64,000 bases of DNA from Microbacterium paraoxydans (GTDB lineage Bacteria; Actinomycetota; Actinomycetes; Actinomycetales; Microbacteriaceae), in contig NZ_LT629770.1 of assembly GCF_900105335.1 (NCBI RefSeq), positions 744,001 through 808,000 of the forward strand, read 5' to 3'. The notes under the pieces were generated by a model. The model searched no databases. It saw only the letters and a program-made list of their open reading frames with translations, and was not told the origin of the DNA. Below are positions 9,806 through 19,062 of this stretch, piece after piece. The first letter of the stretch is position 1. Every line of letters begins with the position of its first letter. Made by a program: the position numbers and the translations under genes.

Positions 9806-9811
9806 AGTCTA
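9806..9811 (-). promoter_or_regulatory. -10 box TAGACT of dnaE (leaderless pattern)
   Basis: TAGACT on the minus strand ends 6 nt before the dnaE ATG (9799). The 50-bp gap between dnaE and the upstream GNAT gene leaves little room for a leader. Confidence 0.55.
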
Positions 9812-9849
9812 CGTTCGGCCCCGGACACGAGGAGGCGTCGGCTCCCGGT

Positions 9850-10431
9850 TCACGCTTTCTCGCGGAGGTCCAGCCGCATGAGCACGCGAGGGAAGCCGTC
9901 GAGGACGGAGCCCGTGTCCGCCGCCTTCGCGAACCCCGCGCTCTCGAAGAGACGCCGCGTCCCGACGTACGCCATCGTGAGGTTCACCTTCGCGCCGGCG
10001 TTGTCGACCGGATACCCCTCGATCGCGGGTGCGCCCCGATCGCGCGCGTAGGCGACCGCGCCCTCGATGAGGGCGTGGGAGACACCCTGTTTGCGATGCC
10101 CTGGGCGGACCCGGAAGCACCACAGTGACCACACGTCGAGGTCGTCGACATGCGGGATGAGACGATTGCGCGCGAAGCTCGTGTCGCGTCGAGGGTGCAA
10201 CGCCGCCCAGCCGACCGGCTCGTCGTCGAGGTAGGCGAGGACGCCGGGGGGAGGATCCTGGTGGCAGAGCTCACGCACCCGCTCGGCCCGTGCGGGACCG
10301 CGAAGGGAGACGTTCTCCTTGTTGCCGATCCGATAGCTCAGGCAGAAGCAGACGTTCGACGTCGACTTCTTCGGACCCACGACCGCGGCGACGTCATCGA
10401 AGACCGTCGCCGGGCGCACCACGATGCTCAT
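9850..10431 (-). CDS. GNAT family N-acetyltransferase
   Basis: A 193-aa Gcn5-related acetyltransferase. The core is visible from VLAYLDDEPVGWAAL through WCFRVRPGHRKQGVSHALIEGAVAYAR, where R-x-x-G-V-x-H is the acetyl-CoA pyrophosphate-binding turn. It ends with AYVGTRRLFESAGF, the usual GNAT beta-bulge and helix. The N-terminal part with FCLSYR resembles a subgroup often found beside replication or cell-wall genes, with no known substrate. ATG 10431 starts a compact protein; the longer open frame upstream overlaps rluD out of frame and is not coding. It lies between rluD and dnaE, 56 nt after the rluD stop. Confidence 0.85.
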   Translation of the reverse strand: MSIVVRPATVFDDVAAVVGPKKSTSNVCFCLSYRIGNKENVSLRGPARAERVRELCHQDPPPGVLAYLDDEPVGWAALHPRRDTSFARNRLIPHVDDLDVWSLWCFRVRPGHRKQGVSHALIEGAVAYARDRGAPAIEGYPVDNAGAKVNLTMAYVGTRRLFESAGFAKAADTGSVLDGFPRVLMRLDLREKA

Positions 10432-10487
10432 GTGGTCAGTGTGGCGGACACCCCGGACACCGGCGCGCTGACGCCCCGGCGGATGAG

Positions 10488-11408
10488 CTATTCCCCGCGC
10501 AGCACGTCCAACGCGTGCTGGAAGTCCTCCGGATAGGGCGAGGCGAACTGCACCCACTCCCCCGTCGTCGGATGGGCGAATGCCAGCTGATGCGCGTGCA
10601 GCCACTGCCGCGTGAGTCCGAGGCGGGCGGAGAGCGTCGGATCGGCGCCGTAGAGCGGGTCCCCGACGCACGGGTGCCGGTGCGCCGCCATGTGCACGCG
10701 GATCTGGTGCGTACGACCCGTCTCCAGATGGATCTCGAGCAGAGAGGCACCGGGAAACGCCTCGAGCGTCTCGTAGTGTGTCACGGAGGGCTTCCCGTCC
10801 GGGACGACGGCGAACTTCCAGGAGTGGTTCGGGTGCCGACCGATCGGCGCATCGATCGTGCCCACGAGCGGGTCCGGATGCCCCTGCACCACCGCGTGAT
10901 AGATCTTCTCGACCGTGCGCTCCTTGAACGCGCGCTTGAGGGCCGTGTACGCGGACTCGCTCTTGGCGACGACCATGAGCCCGCTCGTCCCGACGTCCAG
11001 CCGGTGCACGACGCCTTGACGCTCCGGCGCGCCGCTGGTGGCGACGCGGAACCCGGCGGCGGCGAGAGCGCCGACGACCGTGGGTCCCTCCCACCCGAGC
11101 GAGGGGTGGGCAGCGACCCCGGTCGGCTTGTCCACCACGACGATGTCATCGTCGTCGTAAACGATCCCGAGTTCGGGCACCGCGATGGGCACGATCTTCG
11201 GCCCCTCCTTCGGCTCCCACTCGACGTCCAGCCACGCACCGCCGCGCAGGCGGTCCGACTTGTCGAGGGTGACGCCGTCCAGGCGGACGCCGCCGGATGC
11301 GGCCACCTCCGCCGCGAAGGTCCGCGAGAACCCGAGGAGCTTGGCGAGGGCGGCATCGACCCGCGTACCGTCGAGCCCGTCCGGGACGGGCAGCGAACGC
11401 GACTCCAC
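10488..11408 (-). CDS. RluA/RluD family 23S rRNA pseudouridine synthase
   Basis: A 306-aa enzyme that isomerises uridines in 23S rRNA. An N-terminal S4 RNA-binding domain (about residues 15-75, [30 protein letters not shown] split around the turn) precedes the synthase domain with the catalytic Asp in [29 protein letters not shown] and [12 protein letters not shown] are further family signatures. I choose GTG 11408, with AGGAG upstream. It sits 2 nt after the lspA stop, and lspA-rluD pairing is common in Gram-positive bacteria. RluD itself is the best guess from domain order, but RluB/C-type targets cannot be excluded. Confidence 0.93.
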   Translation of the reverse strand: MESRSLPVPDGLDGTRVDAALAKLLGFSRTFAAEVAASGGVRLDGVTLDKSDRLRGGAWLDVEWEPKEGPKIVPIAVPELGIVYDDDDIVVVDKPTGVAAHPSLGWEGPTVVGALAAAGFRVATSGAPERQGVVHRLDVGTSGLMVVAKSESAYTALKRAFKERTVEKIYHAVVQGHPDPLVGTIDAPIGRHPNHSWKFAVVPDGKPSVTHYETLEAFPGASLLEIHLETGRTHQIRVHMAAHRHPCVGDPLYGADPTLSARLGLTRQWLHAHQLAFAHPTTGEWVQFASPYPEDFQHALDVLRGE

Positions 11409-11410
11409 GG

Positions 11411-11983
11411 TCAGCGCTCCTCGGACGCCGCAGCCGCCTCGGCGTCCTCGTCGGTCTCGATCGGGGCGTGGTCTCGCTCTCGCGTGCCGTCGAACCGCAG
11501 CCCGAAGACGACGAGCAGAGCCACCGAGATCATCCCGGTGACGATGAAGATGTCGGCGACGTTGAAGATCGCCGGCATCATCCACGGCATGGAGATCATG
11601 TCCACCACTTCCCCGACCGGGAAGCCGGGGGCCCGGAAGAGACGGTCCGACAGGTTGCCGAGCACCCCTCCGAGCAGGCACCCGAGGACGACAGCCCAGA
11701 GACGCGACCGCAGTCCGAACGCCTTCCAGACGATGACGCCTGCGACGACCGCGAGGGCGATGGTGAAGATCCAGGTCACGCCCGAGCCGAGGGAGAACGC
11801 CGCACCGGGGTTGCGCACGTAGTAGAGCTGCAGGAACTCTCCGAGGACCGGGACCGCCTCGTGGAGCGGCAGATTCTCGATGGTGAGGTACTTCACAAAC
11901 TGATCGGCGGCCAGCACGACCGCTGCGAGAATCGCAACGATCGCACCGGCCGCCGACCGACGAAGGGGACGACGTCCTGACAA
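11411..11983 (-). CDS. lspA: Lipoprotein signal peptidase (signal peptidase II)
   Basis: A 190-aa inner-membrane aspartyl protease that removes the signal peptide from prolipoproteins. Four membrane helices are visible. The conserved [12 protein letters not shown] segment lies at about residues 54-65, and the two catalytic aspartates are Asp113 (GNLSDRL) and Asp144 (FNVADIFI). The C-terminal 25 residues are charged and cytoplasmic. The start is an unusual TTG at 11983. The nearest ribosome-site-like bases, TAAGG, overlap the divIVA stop, so translation is probably coupled to divIVA. It is followed 2 nt later by the pseudouridine synthase gene. Confidence 0.95.
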   Translation of the reverse strand: MSGRRPLRRSAAGAIVAILAAVVLAADQFVKYLTIENLPLHEAVPVLGEFLQLYYVRNPGAAFSLGSGVTWIFTIALAVVAGVIVWKAFGLRSRLWAVVLGCLLGGVLGNLSDRLFRAPGFPVGEVVDMISMPWMMPAIFNVADIFIVTGMISVALLVVFGLRFDGTRERDHAPIETDEDAEAAAASEER

Positions 11984-11992
11984 GAGGGCGCC

Positions 11993-12592
11993 TTACAGGC
12001 CGATCGCGGAGACCGGCGTGGAGTCCGTGGACGCCGACTTCTCGTCGAGCTCGCGGAGCTGACCCTCGATGTAGCCGCGGAGCTGCGAGCGGTAGTCGCG
12101 CTCGAAGTTGCGCAGCTCCGTGATGCGCGCCTCCAGCGTGTTGCGCTCGCGCTCCAGGCGTGCGGTCTCCTCGCGCTGCTTCGCCTCGGCCTCCGTGCGG
12201 ATACGTGCGACCTCGGCCTCGGCCTCGGAGATGAGCTGGTTGCGCTTGGCCTCACCCTCGGCCACGTGCTCGTCGTGCAGACGCTGCGCGAGCTCGATGA
12301 TGCCGGCGGTCGCGGTCGCGGAGCCGGTCGGTGCGGCGTCGGCGGCGGGAGCCTCGGCGGCGGCCGGGGCGGGAGCAGCGGCTTCCGGCTCGGCGGCAGC
12401 GGCGGGAGCAGGCGTGGAGCCCGACTCATAAGCGGCGAGCTTCGCCTTCAGCTCGGCGTTCTCCTCGAGGGCCTTGCGCCACTCGATGACGATCTCGTCG
12501 AGGAAGTCGTCGACCTCGTCCGGGTCGAAGCCGTCCTTGAAGCGGACGTGCTGGAACTGCTTGGTGACGACGTCATCCGGGGTAAGTGCCAT
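11993..12592 (-). CDS. divIVA: DivIVA/Wag31 polar growth protein
   Basis: A 199-aa coiled-coil scaffold that binds curved membrane at cell poles and recruits the elongation machinery. Residues 1-60 are the lipid-binding DivIVA domain ([29 protein letters not shown]). An Ala/Pro-rich linker spans about 72-108. A long heptad-repeat coiled coil from about 110 to 185 is rich in Glu, Arg and Ala. ATG 12592 has AGAGGAG upstream. It is the distal part of the division block after ftsZ, yggS, sepF and yggT, but a 181-nt gap with a TATGCT box suggests its own promoter. In related actinobacteria Wag31 is a PknA/PknB substrate. Confidence 0.96.
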   Translation of the reverse strand: MALTPDDVVTKQFQHVRFKDGFDPDEVDDFLDEIVIEWRKALEENAELKAKLAAYESGSTPAPAAAAEPEAAAPAPAAAEAPAADAAPTGSATATAGIIELAQRLHDEHVAEGEAKRNQLISEAEAEVARIRTEAEAKQREETARLERERNTLEARITELRNFERDYRSQLRGYIEGQLRELDEKSASTDSTPVSAIGL

Positions 12593-12684
12593 GGGTGGCT
12601 CCTCTTTCGATGAGTTCGATTGCCAGTACCGATGTATGGCGTGTTCGTGATGTGGCGCGAACCCGGGGCGCGCACCTGGGTGCC

Positions 12685-12690
12685 AGCATA
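12685..12690 (-). promoter_or_regulatory. Candidate -10 box TATGCT of divIVA
   Basis: TATGCT on the minus strand lies about 93 nt upstream of the divIVA ATG in an otherwise GC-rich gap. It would give a leader of about 85 nt with a good ribosome site. No clear -35 was found. Confidence 0.4.
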
Positions 12691-12696
12691 GCCCCC

Positions 12697-12732
12697 GAGC
12701 CTTGGGGTCGCGATGCCACGACACCCAGGCTC
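12697..12732 (-). terminator. Imperfect hairpin downstream of yggT
   Basis: Arms at 12697-12710 and 12719-12732 pair at 12 of 14 positions around a short loop. They lie about 40 nt after the yggT stop and just before the divIVA -10 box. There is no T-run, so it may be only a weak terminator. Confidence 0.3.
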
Positions 12733-12773
12733 GGTGAACTCGCCGCCGTCACCGGGCGCGACACGCGGGGTGG

Positions 12774-13073
12774 TCAGCGGATGAACAACCGGACGATGTT
12801 CATGAGGATCAGGACGACCAGAAGGGTCAGCGCGAAGCCGAAGTCCAGCGAGAGCTGACCGATACGGAGCGGCGGGATGATCCGCCGGAAGAACCGGATG
12901 GGCGGATCGGTGACGGTGTACACCGCCTCGGCGGCCACGAGACCGAAGCCCTTGGGACGCCATTCCCGATTGAACATCGGGATGTAGTCCAGGATGAGCC
13001 TCGCGAAGAGCACGAGGATGTAGACCAGCAGCACCAGATGAACGATGCTGGCGAGGACCGAGACCAGCTGCAC
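12774..13073 (-). CDS. YggT family membrane protein
   Basis: A 99-aa protein with two hydrophobic segments (about residues 5-30 and 75-97) flanking the family core YIPMFNREWRPKGF...VYTVTDPPIRFFRRIIPPLRIGQLSLDFGF. The TDP-x-RxxRRxIPP motif is diagnostic. The family (YlmG in Firmicutes) is linked to division and nucleoid placement, with no known activity. The start is GTG 13073, 3 nt after the sepF stop and without a clear ribosome site, so translation is probably coupled to sepF. Confidence 0.93.
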   Translation of the reverse strand: MQLVSVLASIVHLVLLVYILVLFARLILDYIPMFNREWRPKGFGLVAAEAVYTVTDPPIRFFRRIIPPLRIGQLSLDFGFALTLLVVLILMNIVRLFIR

Positions 13074-13076
13074 GGT

Positions 13077-13550
13077 CTACGAGTGGTCGAAGCCCGCAGA
13101 CTCGGCGTCTGCGTGCGCGATACCCCCGTGGCCGGACACCGCGATGTTCTCCGGCGAGAGCAGGAATACCTTGGAGGTCACCCGCTCGATCCGGCCGTAG
13201 AGGCCGAGGGAGAGACCGCTCGCGAAGTCGATGAGGCGGCGCGCGTCGGCGTCGCTCATCTGGGAGAGGTTGATGATGACCGGGACGCCCTCGCGGAAGC
13301 TCTCCGCGATCAGCTGGGCGTCGCGGTACTGCTTCGGGTGGACGGTGAGGATCTCGTTCACGGCTCCTGCTGCGGGCTGGCGGACGGCGACGGGACGACG
13401 GAGGGGCGTGACGGGAGCCGGAGCCGGCTCTTCGCGCTCACGCTCACGCTCACGCTGGGCGCGGGCGGGCGCCGGCGTCTCCTCTTCGTAGACCTCTTCC
13501 TCGTCGGCGAGGCCGAGATACACCATGGTCTTCTTCAGCGGGTTACCCAT
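13077..13550 (-). CDS. sepF: Cell division protein SepF
   Basis: A 157-aa membrane anchor for FtsZ; because actinobacteria lack FtsA and ZipA, SepF is their main tether. The first residues ([14 protein letters not shown]) form the amphipathic membrane helix. A charged Glu/Arg/Pro linker covers about 18-60, then the SepF core: [29 protein letters not shown], followed by [20 protein letters not shown] and [17 protein letters not shown] 13550 has GGAGGAC upstream. It is 43 nt downstream of yggS in the ftsZ-yggS-sepF-yggT run. Confidence 0.96.
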   Translation of the reverse strand: MGNPLKKTMVYLGLADEEEVYEEETPAPARAQREREREREEPAPAPVTPLRRPVAVRQPAAGAVNEILTVHPKQYRDAQLIAESFREGVPVIINLSQMSDADARRLIDFASGLSLGLYGRIERVTSKVFLLSPENIAVSGHGGIAHADAESAGFDHS

Positions 13551-13593
13551 CGTGTCCTCCGGTTCGAACGTTTCGGGCTGGTCTTGTCACAGG

Positions 13594-14301
13594 TTAACCC
13601 CGGGCGGGGCGCGGTCCCGTGATTGCGGAACCGATCCGCAGGTGTGTCGCGCCGGCGGCGATGGCCTCGGCGAAGTCGCCGGTCATCCCGGCGGAGATCC
13701 ACGTCGCGTCGGGAGCGACGGTCCGCACGTCGGCGGCGATGTGGTGCAGACGGGCGAAGGCGCGCGCGGGATCCTCGTCGAGGGGCGCGACGGCCATCAC
13801 ACCACGGAGCCGCAGCGAGGACAGGCCGAGCACGTGCTCGGCCAGCGCCACGGCTGACGCCGGCGCCACGCCTCCCCTGCCCTCATCCTCGGTGAGATTC
13901 ACCTGGACGAGTACGTCGAGCACCTCGTCGGTCTCGGCCGCACGGTGCAGGGCGTCCGCGAACCGGTCACGGTCCACGGAATGCACGACGTCGGCGCTCC
14001 GCCTGATCGCCGCGGCCTTGTTCGTCTGCCCCTGCCCGATGAAATGCCACTCGAGGTCGAGGCCGGAGAGCTCGCCCGCCTTGGCGGTGAGCTCCTGCTG
14101 CCGGTTCTCCCCCACCGCGTGCACTCCGAGAGCGTGCAGATCGCGCACCAGGGAGGCGGGGTGGAACTTGGTGACGACGATCCGGGTGATCTCCTCGGGG
14201 GACCGCCCGGCGGCACGCGCGGCGTCGGCGATCTTCTCGTCGATCGCCGACAGCCGCGCGGCCAGGTCCGATGGCGCCGAAGCGCCGACCGGTGTCGTCA
14301 C
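13594..14301 (-). CDS. YggS-type PLP homeostasis protein
   Basis: A 235-aa pyridoxal-phosphate carrier of the fold-type III (alanine racemase-like barrel) group that buffers PLP and affects amino-acid pools but has no classic enzyme activity. Lys45 in [11 protein letters not shown] is the PLP lysine. [25 protein letters not shown] and the C-terminal [26 protein letters not shown] complete the signature. The start GTG overlaps the ftsZ stop in a GTGA tetranucleotide. In most actinobacteria a YfiH-type multicopper/PgeF gene lies between ftsZ and yggS; it is absent here. Confidence 0.95.
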   Translation of the reverse strand: MTTPVGASAPSDLAARLSAIDEKIADAARAAGRSPEEITRIVVTKFHPASLVRDLHALGVHAVGENRQQELTAKAGELSGLDLEWHFIGQGQTNKAAAIRRSADVVHSVDRDRFADALHRAAETDEVLDVLVQVNLTEDEGRGGVAPASAVALAEHVLGLSSLRLRGVMAVAPLDEDPARAFARLHHIAADVRTVAPDATWISAGMTGDFAEAIAAGATHLRIGSAITGPRPARG

Positions 14302-15452
14302 TTCAGGAATTCGGGGATGTCGATGTCGTCGTCGGCGAAGGCCGGCTCGATGCTCGTCGTCGGCGTGCGCGGTGCCGTCGGCGCCGGGGCGGGCTCGGGC
14401 GTGCTCTTCTCGGCCGCAGGCTCGGAGGTCTCCGACAGCGCCACCTCGGGAAGGGACGCGGTGGAGGGACGCGAGACGACCATCGGGTCCAGCCGCAGCG
14501 AGGGCTCGCCGCCGTCGAAGCCGGCGGCGATCACGGTCACCCGCACCTCGTCGCCGAGCGTGTCGTCGATGACCGTGCCGAAGATGATGTTGGCCTCCGG
14601 GTGCGCGGCCTCCTTGACGAGGTCCGCGGCGTCGTGGATCTCGAAGATGCCGAGGTTCGAGCCACCCTGGATCGACAGCAGCACACCGTGCGCGCCTTCG
14701 ATCGAGGCCTCGAGCAGCGGCGACTCGACGGCGAGCTCCGCCGCCTTGATCGCGCGGTCGGCGCCGCGGGCCGAGCCGATGCCCATCAGGGCGGATCCCG
14801 CTCCCTGCATGACCGACTTCACGTCGGCGAAGTCCAGGTTGATGAGACCGGGGGTCGTGATGAGGTCGGTGATGCCCTGCACACCGGCGAGGAGGACCTG
14901 GTCGGCAGTCGCGAACGCCTCGATCATCGAGATGCCGCGGTCGCTGATCTCGAGCAGACGGTCGTTCGGGACGACGATGAGGGTGTCGACCTCTTCCTTC
15001 AGCTTCGCGACGCCCGCCTCGGCCTGGCTCTGGCGACGACGCCCCTCGAAGGAGAACGGCTTCGTCACGACACCGATGGTCAGCGCACCGATCGACTTGG
15101 CGATGCGGGCGACGACGGGAGCACCACCGGTTCCGGTGCCACCACCCTCTCCGGCGGTGACGAAGACCATGTCGGCACCGGTCAGGGCCTGCTCGATCTC
15201 CTCCGCGTGGTCCTCTGCGGCGCGACGACCCACCTCGGGGTCGGCACCGGCGCCGAGACCGCGGGTGAGCTCGCGGCCCACGTCCAGCTTGACGTCGGCG
15301 TCGCTCATGAGCAGCGCCTGGGCGTCGGTGTTGACGGCGATGAACTCGACTCCGCGGAGACCGAGCTCGATCATGCGGTTGACGGCGTTGACGCCGCCAC
15401 CGCCGACGCCGACGACCTTGATCACGGCGAGGTAGTTCTGGTTCTGGCTCAT
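14298..15452 (-). CDS. ftsZ: Cell division GTPase FtsZ
   Basis: A 384-aa tubulin homologue that polymerises into the Z-ring. The G-box GGGTGTG lies at residues 103-109, the T7 synergy loop [11 protein letters not shown] later, and the globular core ends near residue 315. A Pro/Ala/Thr-rich linker follows, then the C-terminal peptide [11 protein letters not shown], which docks SepF and FtsW in actinobacteria. ATG 15452 has GGAGG upstream. The 163-nt gap from ftsQ carries its promoter (15489-15517). The stop overlaps the yggS start. Confidence 0.98.
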   Translation of the reverse strand: MSQNQNYLAVIKVVGVGGGGVNAVNRMIELGLRGVEFIAVNTDAQALLMSDADVKLDVGRELTRGLGAGADPEVGRRAAEDHAEEIEQALTGADMVFVTAGEGGGTGTGGAPVVARIAKSIGALTIGVVTKPFSFEGRRRQSQAEAGVAKLKEEVDTLIVVPNDRLLEISDRGISMIEAFATADQVLLAGVQGITDLITTPGLINLDFADVKSVMQGAGSALMGIGSARGADRAIKAAELAVESPLLEASIEGAHGVLLSIQGGSNLGIFEIHDAADLVKEAAHPEANIIFGTVIDDTLGDEVRVTVIAAGFDGGEPSLRLDPMVVSRPSTASLPEVALSETSEPAAEKSTPEPAPAPTAPRTPTTSIEPAFADDDIDIPEFLK

Positions 15453-15488
15453 GGCCGGCCTCCGATTAGTAGAGCCTGGAAGGGGTGA

Positions 15489-15517
15489 ACCTTAAACCTC
15501 AACTAGAGGTGTAAAGT
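15489..15517 (-). promoter_or_regulatory. ftsZ promoter with a dyad in the spacer (possible MerR/FtsR operator)
   Basis: On the minus strand a TAAGGT -10 (15489-15494) lies about 37 nt before the ftsZ ATG. ACTTTA (15512-15517, 17-bp spacer) or TTTACA (15510-15515, 15-bp spacer) can serve as the -35. A perfect dyad, ACCTC-AACTA-GAGGT on the plus strand (15496-15510), fills the spacer. Activators of the MerR family bind such dyads between -35 and -10. FtsR, a MerR-type activator of ftsZ in Corynebacterium glutamicum, has a homologue at 44893-45579. The dyad is directly visible; the link to FtsR is inference. Confidence 0.55.
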
Positions 15518-15615
15518 ATTTCCCGGTATTGCGTTCTCTCAGATCGAAGGTATGCGCCGCCTGGCCGCGCACGCGCAGCGACATGGGCGTGTCGCGCCAT
15601 TCCCGCCGAAAGAGA

Positions 15616-16539
15616 TCAGCCGACGACCGCCACGTCGGGAGACGTGACGTCGATCGACGAGGCATCGGGGTTCTTCACGAGCGCGGCGGAGAGTGCGAGC
15701 GCCTTCAACCCCGAGTCCTCCTGACTCCCCCACACGACCGTGAGGCCGGAGTCGAGGGTCAAGGTCACGTCGTCCGCCGTCGAGGCCCGCACGCCGGTGA
15801 GTGTCTTGCGGATGTCCGCCGGGAGCGCTCGGACGACGAGCCCGGCGCTGCGGAAGGCGGCCGAGTCGACCCCGCCCTCCACCTCCACCAACGGCTGCCC
15901 CGCCGGGCGCTGGGCTGTCGTCGAGAGAGCGACGCCCGCTGCGTCCACGAGGGTGAAGCCGGCACCCGACTCGACCACCCCGATCGGCGTACGCTCGACG
16001 ATGCGCACGGTCAGGTCGTGCGGTGGACGTGCTTCCAGGGCATACGTCTCGATGAGCGGGAACGTCAGCAACGCCGCCTTGACCCCGCTCGTATCGACCA
16101 GGGCGAGCGGCGTCCCGAGCTGGTCCGCGAGGGCGCCTTCGATCACCGCGGGATCGATCGTCGTGGTGCCGGTGACCGTGATGCGCTGCACAGCGAAGAG
16201 CGGGCTGTAGGCGGCGGCGACACTCCCCCCGATCAGCAGCGCCACGGCCCCGAGGGCGCTCAGCCAGACGATACGACGCCGGCGGGATCGCTGGGTGAAC
16301 CGACGGATCTCCGCCCGGAGCGCCCTGCGACGGGCGCGCGCGGCGCGCCAGACATCCATGGACGAACGCGGGACCGGCCGTTCCTCGGGCATCACTGCGG
16401 CGGACCCGACCGGCGAGGCGTCTCCCCCCTCGTCCGGCGACGGCAGCGGGGCGGGACGCCGGCGGAGGGTCCGTTCGGACGCGTCGTCCGTCTCCCCCGG
16501 AGTATCCGGAGCGCTCGGGAGTGGGGGCGGCCGGCGCAT
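15616..16539 (-). CDS. ftsQ: Cell division protein FtsQ/DivIB
   Basis: A 307-aa bitopic divisome protein linking FtsL/FtsB-type partners to the septal synthase. A long cytoplasmic N-terminus (about 90 residues, Pro/Arg-rich) precedes one membrane helix at about 92-112 (IVWLSALGAVALLIGGSVAA). An extracellular POTRA domain follows from FAVQRITVTGTTTIDPAVI to about 185, then the FtsQ domain (RIVERTPIGVVESGAGFTLVDAAGV). The ATG at 16539 is 3 nt after the murC stop, with only a weak ribosome site. The order murC-ftsQ-ftsZ is the usual actinobacterial one. Confidence 0.94.
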   Translation of the reverse strand: MRRPPPLPSAPDTPGETDDASERTLRRRPAPLPSPDEGGDASPVGSAAVMPEERPVPRSSMDVWRAARARRRALRAEIRRFTQRSRRRRIVWLSALGAVALLIGGSVAAAYSPLFAVQRITVTGTTTIDPAVIEGALADQLGTPLALVDTSGVKAALLTFPLIETYALEARPPHDLTVRIVERTPIGVVESGAGFTLVDAAGVALSTTAQRPAGQPLVEVEGGVDSAAFRSAGLVVRALPADIRKTLTGVRASTADDVTLTLDSGLTVVWGSQEDSGLKALALSAALVKNPDASSIDVTSPDVAVVG

Positions 16540-16542
16540 GGG

Positions 16543-17943
16543 CTACGCCCCGTCGGTCCGGCGAAGTGACTCCAGCACCTGCGGGATGATCTGGTAGACG
16601 TTGCCGCAACCGAGGGTCACGACGAAGTCGCCCTCCTCCGCGACCGATGCCGTGTAGTCGGCCGCCTCCTGCCAGTCGGCGACGAAGTGCACGCGGGAAG
16701 CGTCCTGGAACGCGCCGCTCACCAGCTCACCGGTGACGCCGGGCACCGGGTCTTCCCTGGCGCCGTAGACGTCCAGCATCACGGTGTGGTCGGCGAGCTC
16801 CTCCAGGACGTCCGCGAACTCCTGGTACATGTGCTGCGTCCGGGAGTACGTGTGCGGCTGCTGGATCGCGATCAGCCGGCCGGAACCCGCCAGGCTGCGC
16901 ATGGCCTCCAACGCGGCGCGGACCTCGGTGGGGTGATGGGAGTAGTCGTCGTAGACCGTGACCCCGCGCTCCTCACCGTGGCGCTCGAGACGACGGACGG
17001 TTCCCGCGAAGCCCTCGATGGCGCGCACGGCGTCGCGGAGCGGGTGGCCGAGCGCGAGGAGGACGGCGACCGCTCCCGTCGCATTGATCGCGTTGTGCAC
17101 GCCGGGGACCGCGAGCTGCATGCGCTCGGTCTCCCCTCCGTGCGAGACGACCGCCGCGACGGGGCCCGCGGTGACGATCTCGCTGACGCGGACATCCGCG
17201 TGCTCGGCCTGACCGAACGTCAGGACCCGCGGGTGGGACAGCCCTGCCAGGACCCTGAGCGCGCCGGGGTCGTCGCTGGAGATGACGACCGCCTCCGACG
17301 CGGCATCCGCGAACCGCACGAAGGCGTCGTGGAAGGCCTCGTCGGAGCCGTAGTGGTCGAGGTGATCGGGGTCGACGTTCGTGATGAGCGCCACAGCCGT
17401 GTCGTAGAGGAGGAAGGTGCCGTCGGACTCGTCCGCCTCGATGACGAAGAGGTCGCCGCTCCCGGTCGCGCTGGACGTGCCGAGCTGCTCGATGACGCCG
17501 CCGTTGACGAAGTGCGGATCGGCGCCGAGGTCACGCAACGCGGTGACGATCATCCCCGTCGAGGTCGTCTTGCCGTGCGCACCCGCCACCGAGACGAGGC
17601 GCCGCGTGCCGATCAGCCAGTGCAGCGCCTGAGACCGGTGGATGACGTGCAGGCCCCGCTCCTTGGCGGTGACGAACTCGGGGTTCTCCGGCCAGATGGC
17701 GCCGGTGTGCACGACCGTGTCGGCGTCGCCGAGGTGGGCGGCATCATGACCGACGTGGACCGTCGCACCCGCCGCGGCCAGCGCCCGCAGGTTGTCGCTG
17801 TCGGCGCGGTCGCTGCCGGAGACGCGGATGCCCGCGTCGAGGAACATCTTGGCGAGTCCGCTCATCCCGGATCCACCGATGCCGATGAAGTGCGCGGCGG
17901 TGATCGTCTCGGGGATGGGGAGGGAGAGGTCGGGTCTGATCAT
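16543..17943 (-). CDS. murC: UDP-N-acetylmuramate--L-alanine ligase
   Basis: A 466-aa cytoplasmic Mur ligase that adds the first amino acid of the stem peptide to UDP-MurNAc. The N-terminal Rossmann domain begins [17 protein letters not shown], the ATP loop is GAHGKTTST, and later motifs include [10 protein letters not shown] and the C-terminal [11 protein letters not shown]. In many Microbacteriaceae position 1 of the stem can be glycine; the substrate preference of this enzyme cannot be read here. It starts 42 nt after the murG stop. A TAGACT box 9 nt before the ATG suggests an internal promoter for murC-ftsQ. Confidence 0.96.
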   Translation of the reverse strand: MIRPDLSLPIPETITAAHFIGIGGSGMSGLAKMFLDAGIRVSGSDRADSDNLRALAAAGATVHVGHDAAHLGDADTVVHTGAIWPENPEFVTAKERGLHVIHRSQALHWLIGTRRLVSVAGAHGKTTSTGMIVTALRDLGADPHFVNGGVIEQLGTSSATGSGDLFVIEADESDGTFLLYDTAVALITNVDPDHLDHYGSDEAFHDAFVRFADAASEAVVISSDDPGALRVLAGLSHPRVLTFGQAEHADVRVSEIVTAGPVAAVVSHGGETERMQLAVPGVHNAINATGAVAVLLALGHPLRDAVRAIEGFAGTVRRLERHGEERGVTVYDDYSHHPTEVRAALEAMRSLAGSGRLIAIQQPHTYSRTQHMYQEFADVLEELADHTVMLDVYGAREDPVPGVTGELVSGAFQDASRVHFVADWQEAADYTASVAEEGDFVVTLGCGNVYQIIPQVLESLRRTDGA

Positions 17944-17952
17944 GTCCGCTTC

Positions 17953-17958
17953 AGTCTA
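17953..17958 (-). promoter_or_regulatory. Possible internal promoter box TAGACT before murC
   Basis: TAGACT on the minus strand lies 9 nt before the murC ATG, in the only gap of notable size between mraY and ftsQ. The spacing is slightly longer than in the clear leaderless cases. Confidence 0.35.
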
Positions 17959-17985
17959 CTTTTCGTTCTCGTCCGGGCGGCGGCG

Positions 17986-19062
17986 TCACGCCGCACCGAG
18001 GGCACGATCGATCATCGCCACGACGTTCTCGGTGCCGGTGCGGGTGCCCGCGGTCTCCGCCGCCTCCGCCATCCGACGGATGCGGTCGGGATCGCCGAGC
18101 AGCGGCACGACGATCCGCCGGACGGCGTCGCCGTCGAAGGTCGCGTCGTCGAGGAGCTGCGCGGCACCGGCGGCCACGGCCGATCCGGCGTTCAGACGCT
18201 GCTCTCCGTTGCCCACCGAGTACGGCACGTACAGCGCGGGGATGCCGAGCGCGCTGATCTCGCTCACCGTGGCCGATCCCGAACGCGACACGATGAGGTC
18301 GGCCAGTGCGAACGCGAGATCCATGCGGTCGACATACCGGCGGAGGGCGTAGCCGGGCACTCCCGGGTCGGCGAGGTCGCTGCGCTCCCCGGTGACGTGC
18401 AGCAGCTGCCAACCGGCAGCGAGGATGTCGCGCCAGGAGTCCGCGAGGGCGTCGTTCAACCGCTGCGCTCCGAGCGAGCCGCCGAAGACGAGAAGGACAG
18501 GACGATCGGCATCGAGTCCGAAGTACTCGGCCGCCTCGGCCCGCTGTGCCGCCCGGTCGAGCGTGATGACCTCGCGCCGCAGCGGCATGCCGACCACCTC
18601 GCTCCCGCGGAGCGGCGTTCCGGCGAACGCGACGCCCACGCCCGCGGCCGCACGGGCACCGAGCACGTTCGCCAGCCCGGGCTTCGCGTTGGCCTCGTGG
18701 ACGACGAAGGGCACGCGCTCGCGACGCGCGGCCACGTAGGCGGGTGCGGAGGCGTAGCCGCCGAAGCCCACCACGACGTCGATGCCGTGCTGCCGGATGT
18801 GCGCACGCACCTGGGCGATCGCCCGGCGGAACCGCGCGGGGAACGCCGCGGCCTGCGCGTTCGGGCGCCGCGGGAACGGCACCTTGTCGACGATGAGCAG
18901 CTCGTAGCCGCGCTCGGGGACGAGGCGGGACTCCAGGCCTTCGGCCGTGCCGAGCACGAGGATCGTCGCGGCGGGGTCGCGCTCACGCAGCGCGTCGGCG
19001 ACAGCGAGCAGCGGATTGACATGGCCGGCGGTGCCACCGCCGGCGAGGAGGTACGAAGTCAC
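17986..19062 (-). CDS. murG: Lipid II synthase (undecaprenyl-PP-MurNAc-pentapeptide GlcNAc transferase)
   Basis: A 358-aa membrane-associated GT28 glycosyltransferase that adds GlcNAc to lipid I to make lipid II. The N-terminal glycine loop LLAGGGTAGHVNPLLAVADAL, the GFGGYAS loop, HEANAKPGLAN and the donor site SRSGSATVSEISALGIPALYVPY are all present. Length is normal. GTG 19062 overlaps the ftsW stop in GTGA, so the two are translationally coupled. It ends 42 nt before murC. Confidence 0.97.
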   Translation of the reverse strand: MTSYLLAGGGTAGHVNPLLAVADALRERDPAATILVLGTAEGLESRLVPERGYELLIVDKVPFPRRPNAQAAAFPARFRRAIAQVRAHIRQHGIDVVVGFGGYASAPAYVAARRERVPFVVHEANAKPGLANVLGARAAAGVGVAFAGTPLRGSEVVGMPLRREVITLDRAAQRAEAAEYFGLDADRPVLLVFGGSLGAQRLNDALADSWRDILAAGWQLLHVTGERSDLADPGVPGYALRRYVDRMDLAFALADLIVSRSGSATVSEISALGIPALYVPYSVGNGEQRLNAGSAVAAGAAQLLDDATFDGDAVRRIVVPLLGDPDRIRRMAEAAETAGTRTGTENVVAMIDRALGAA

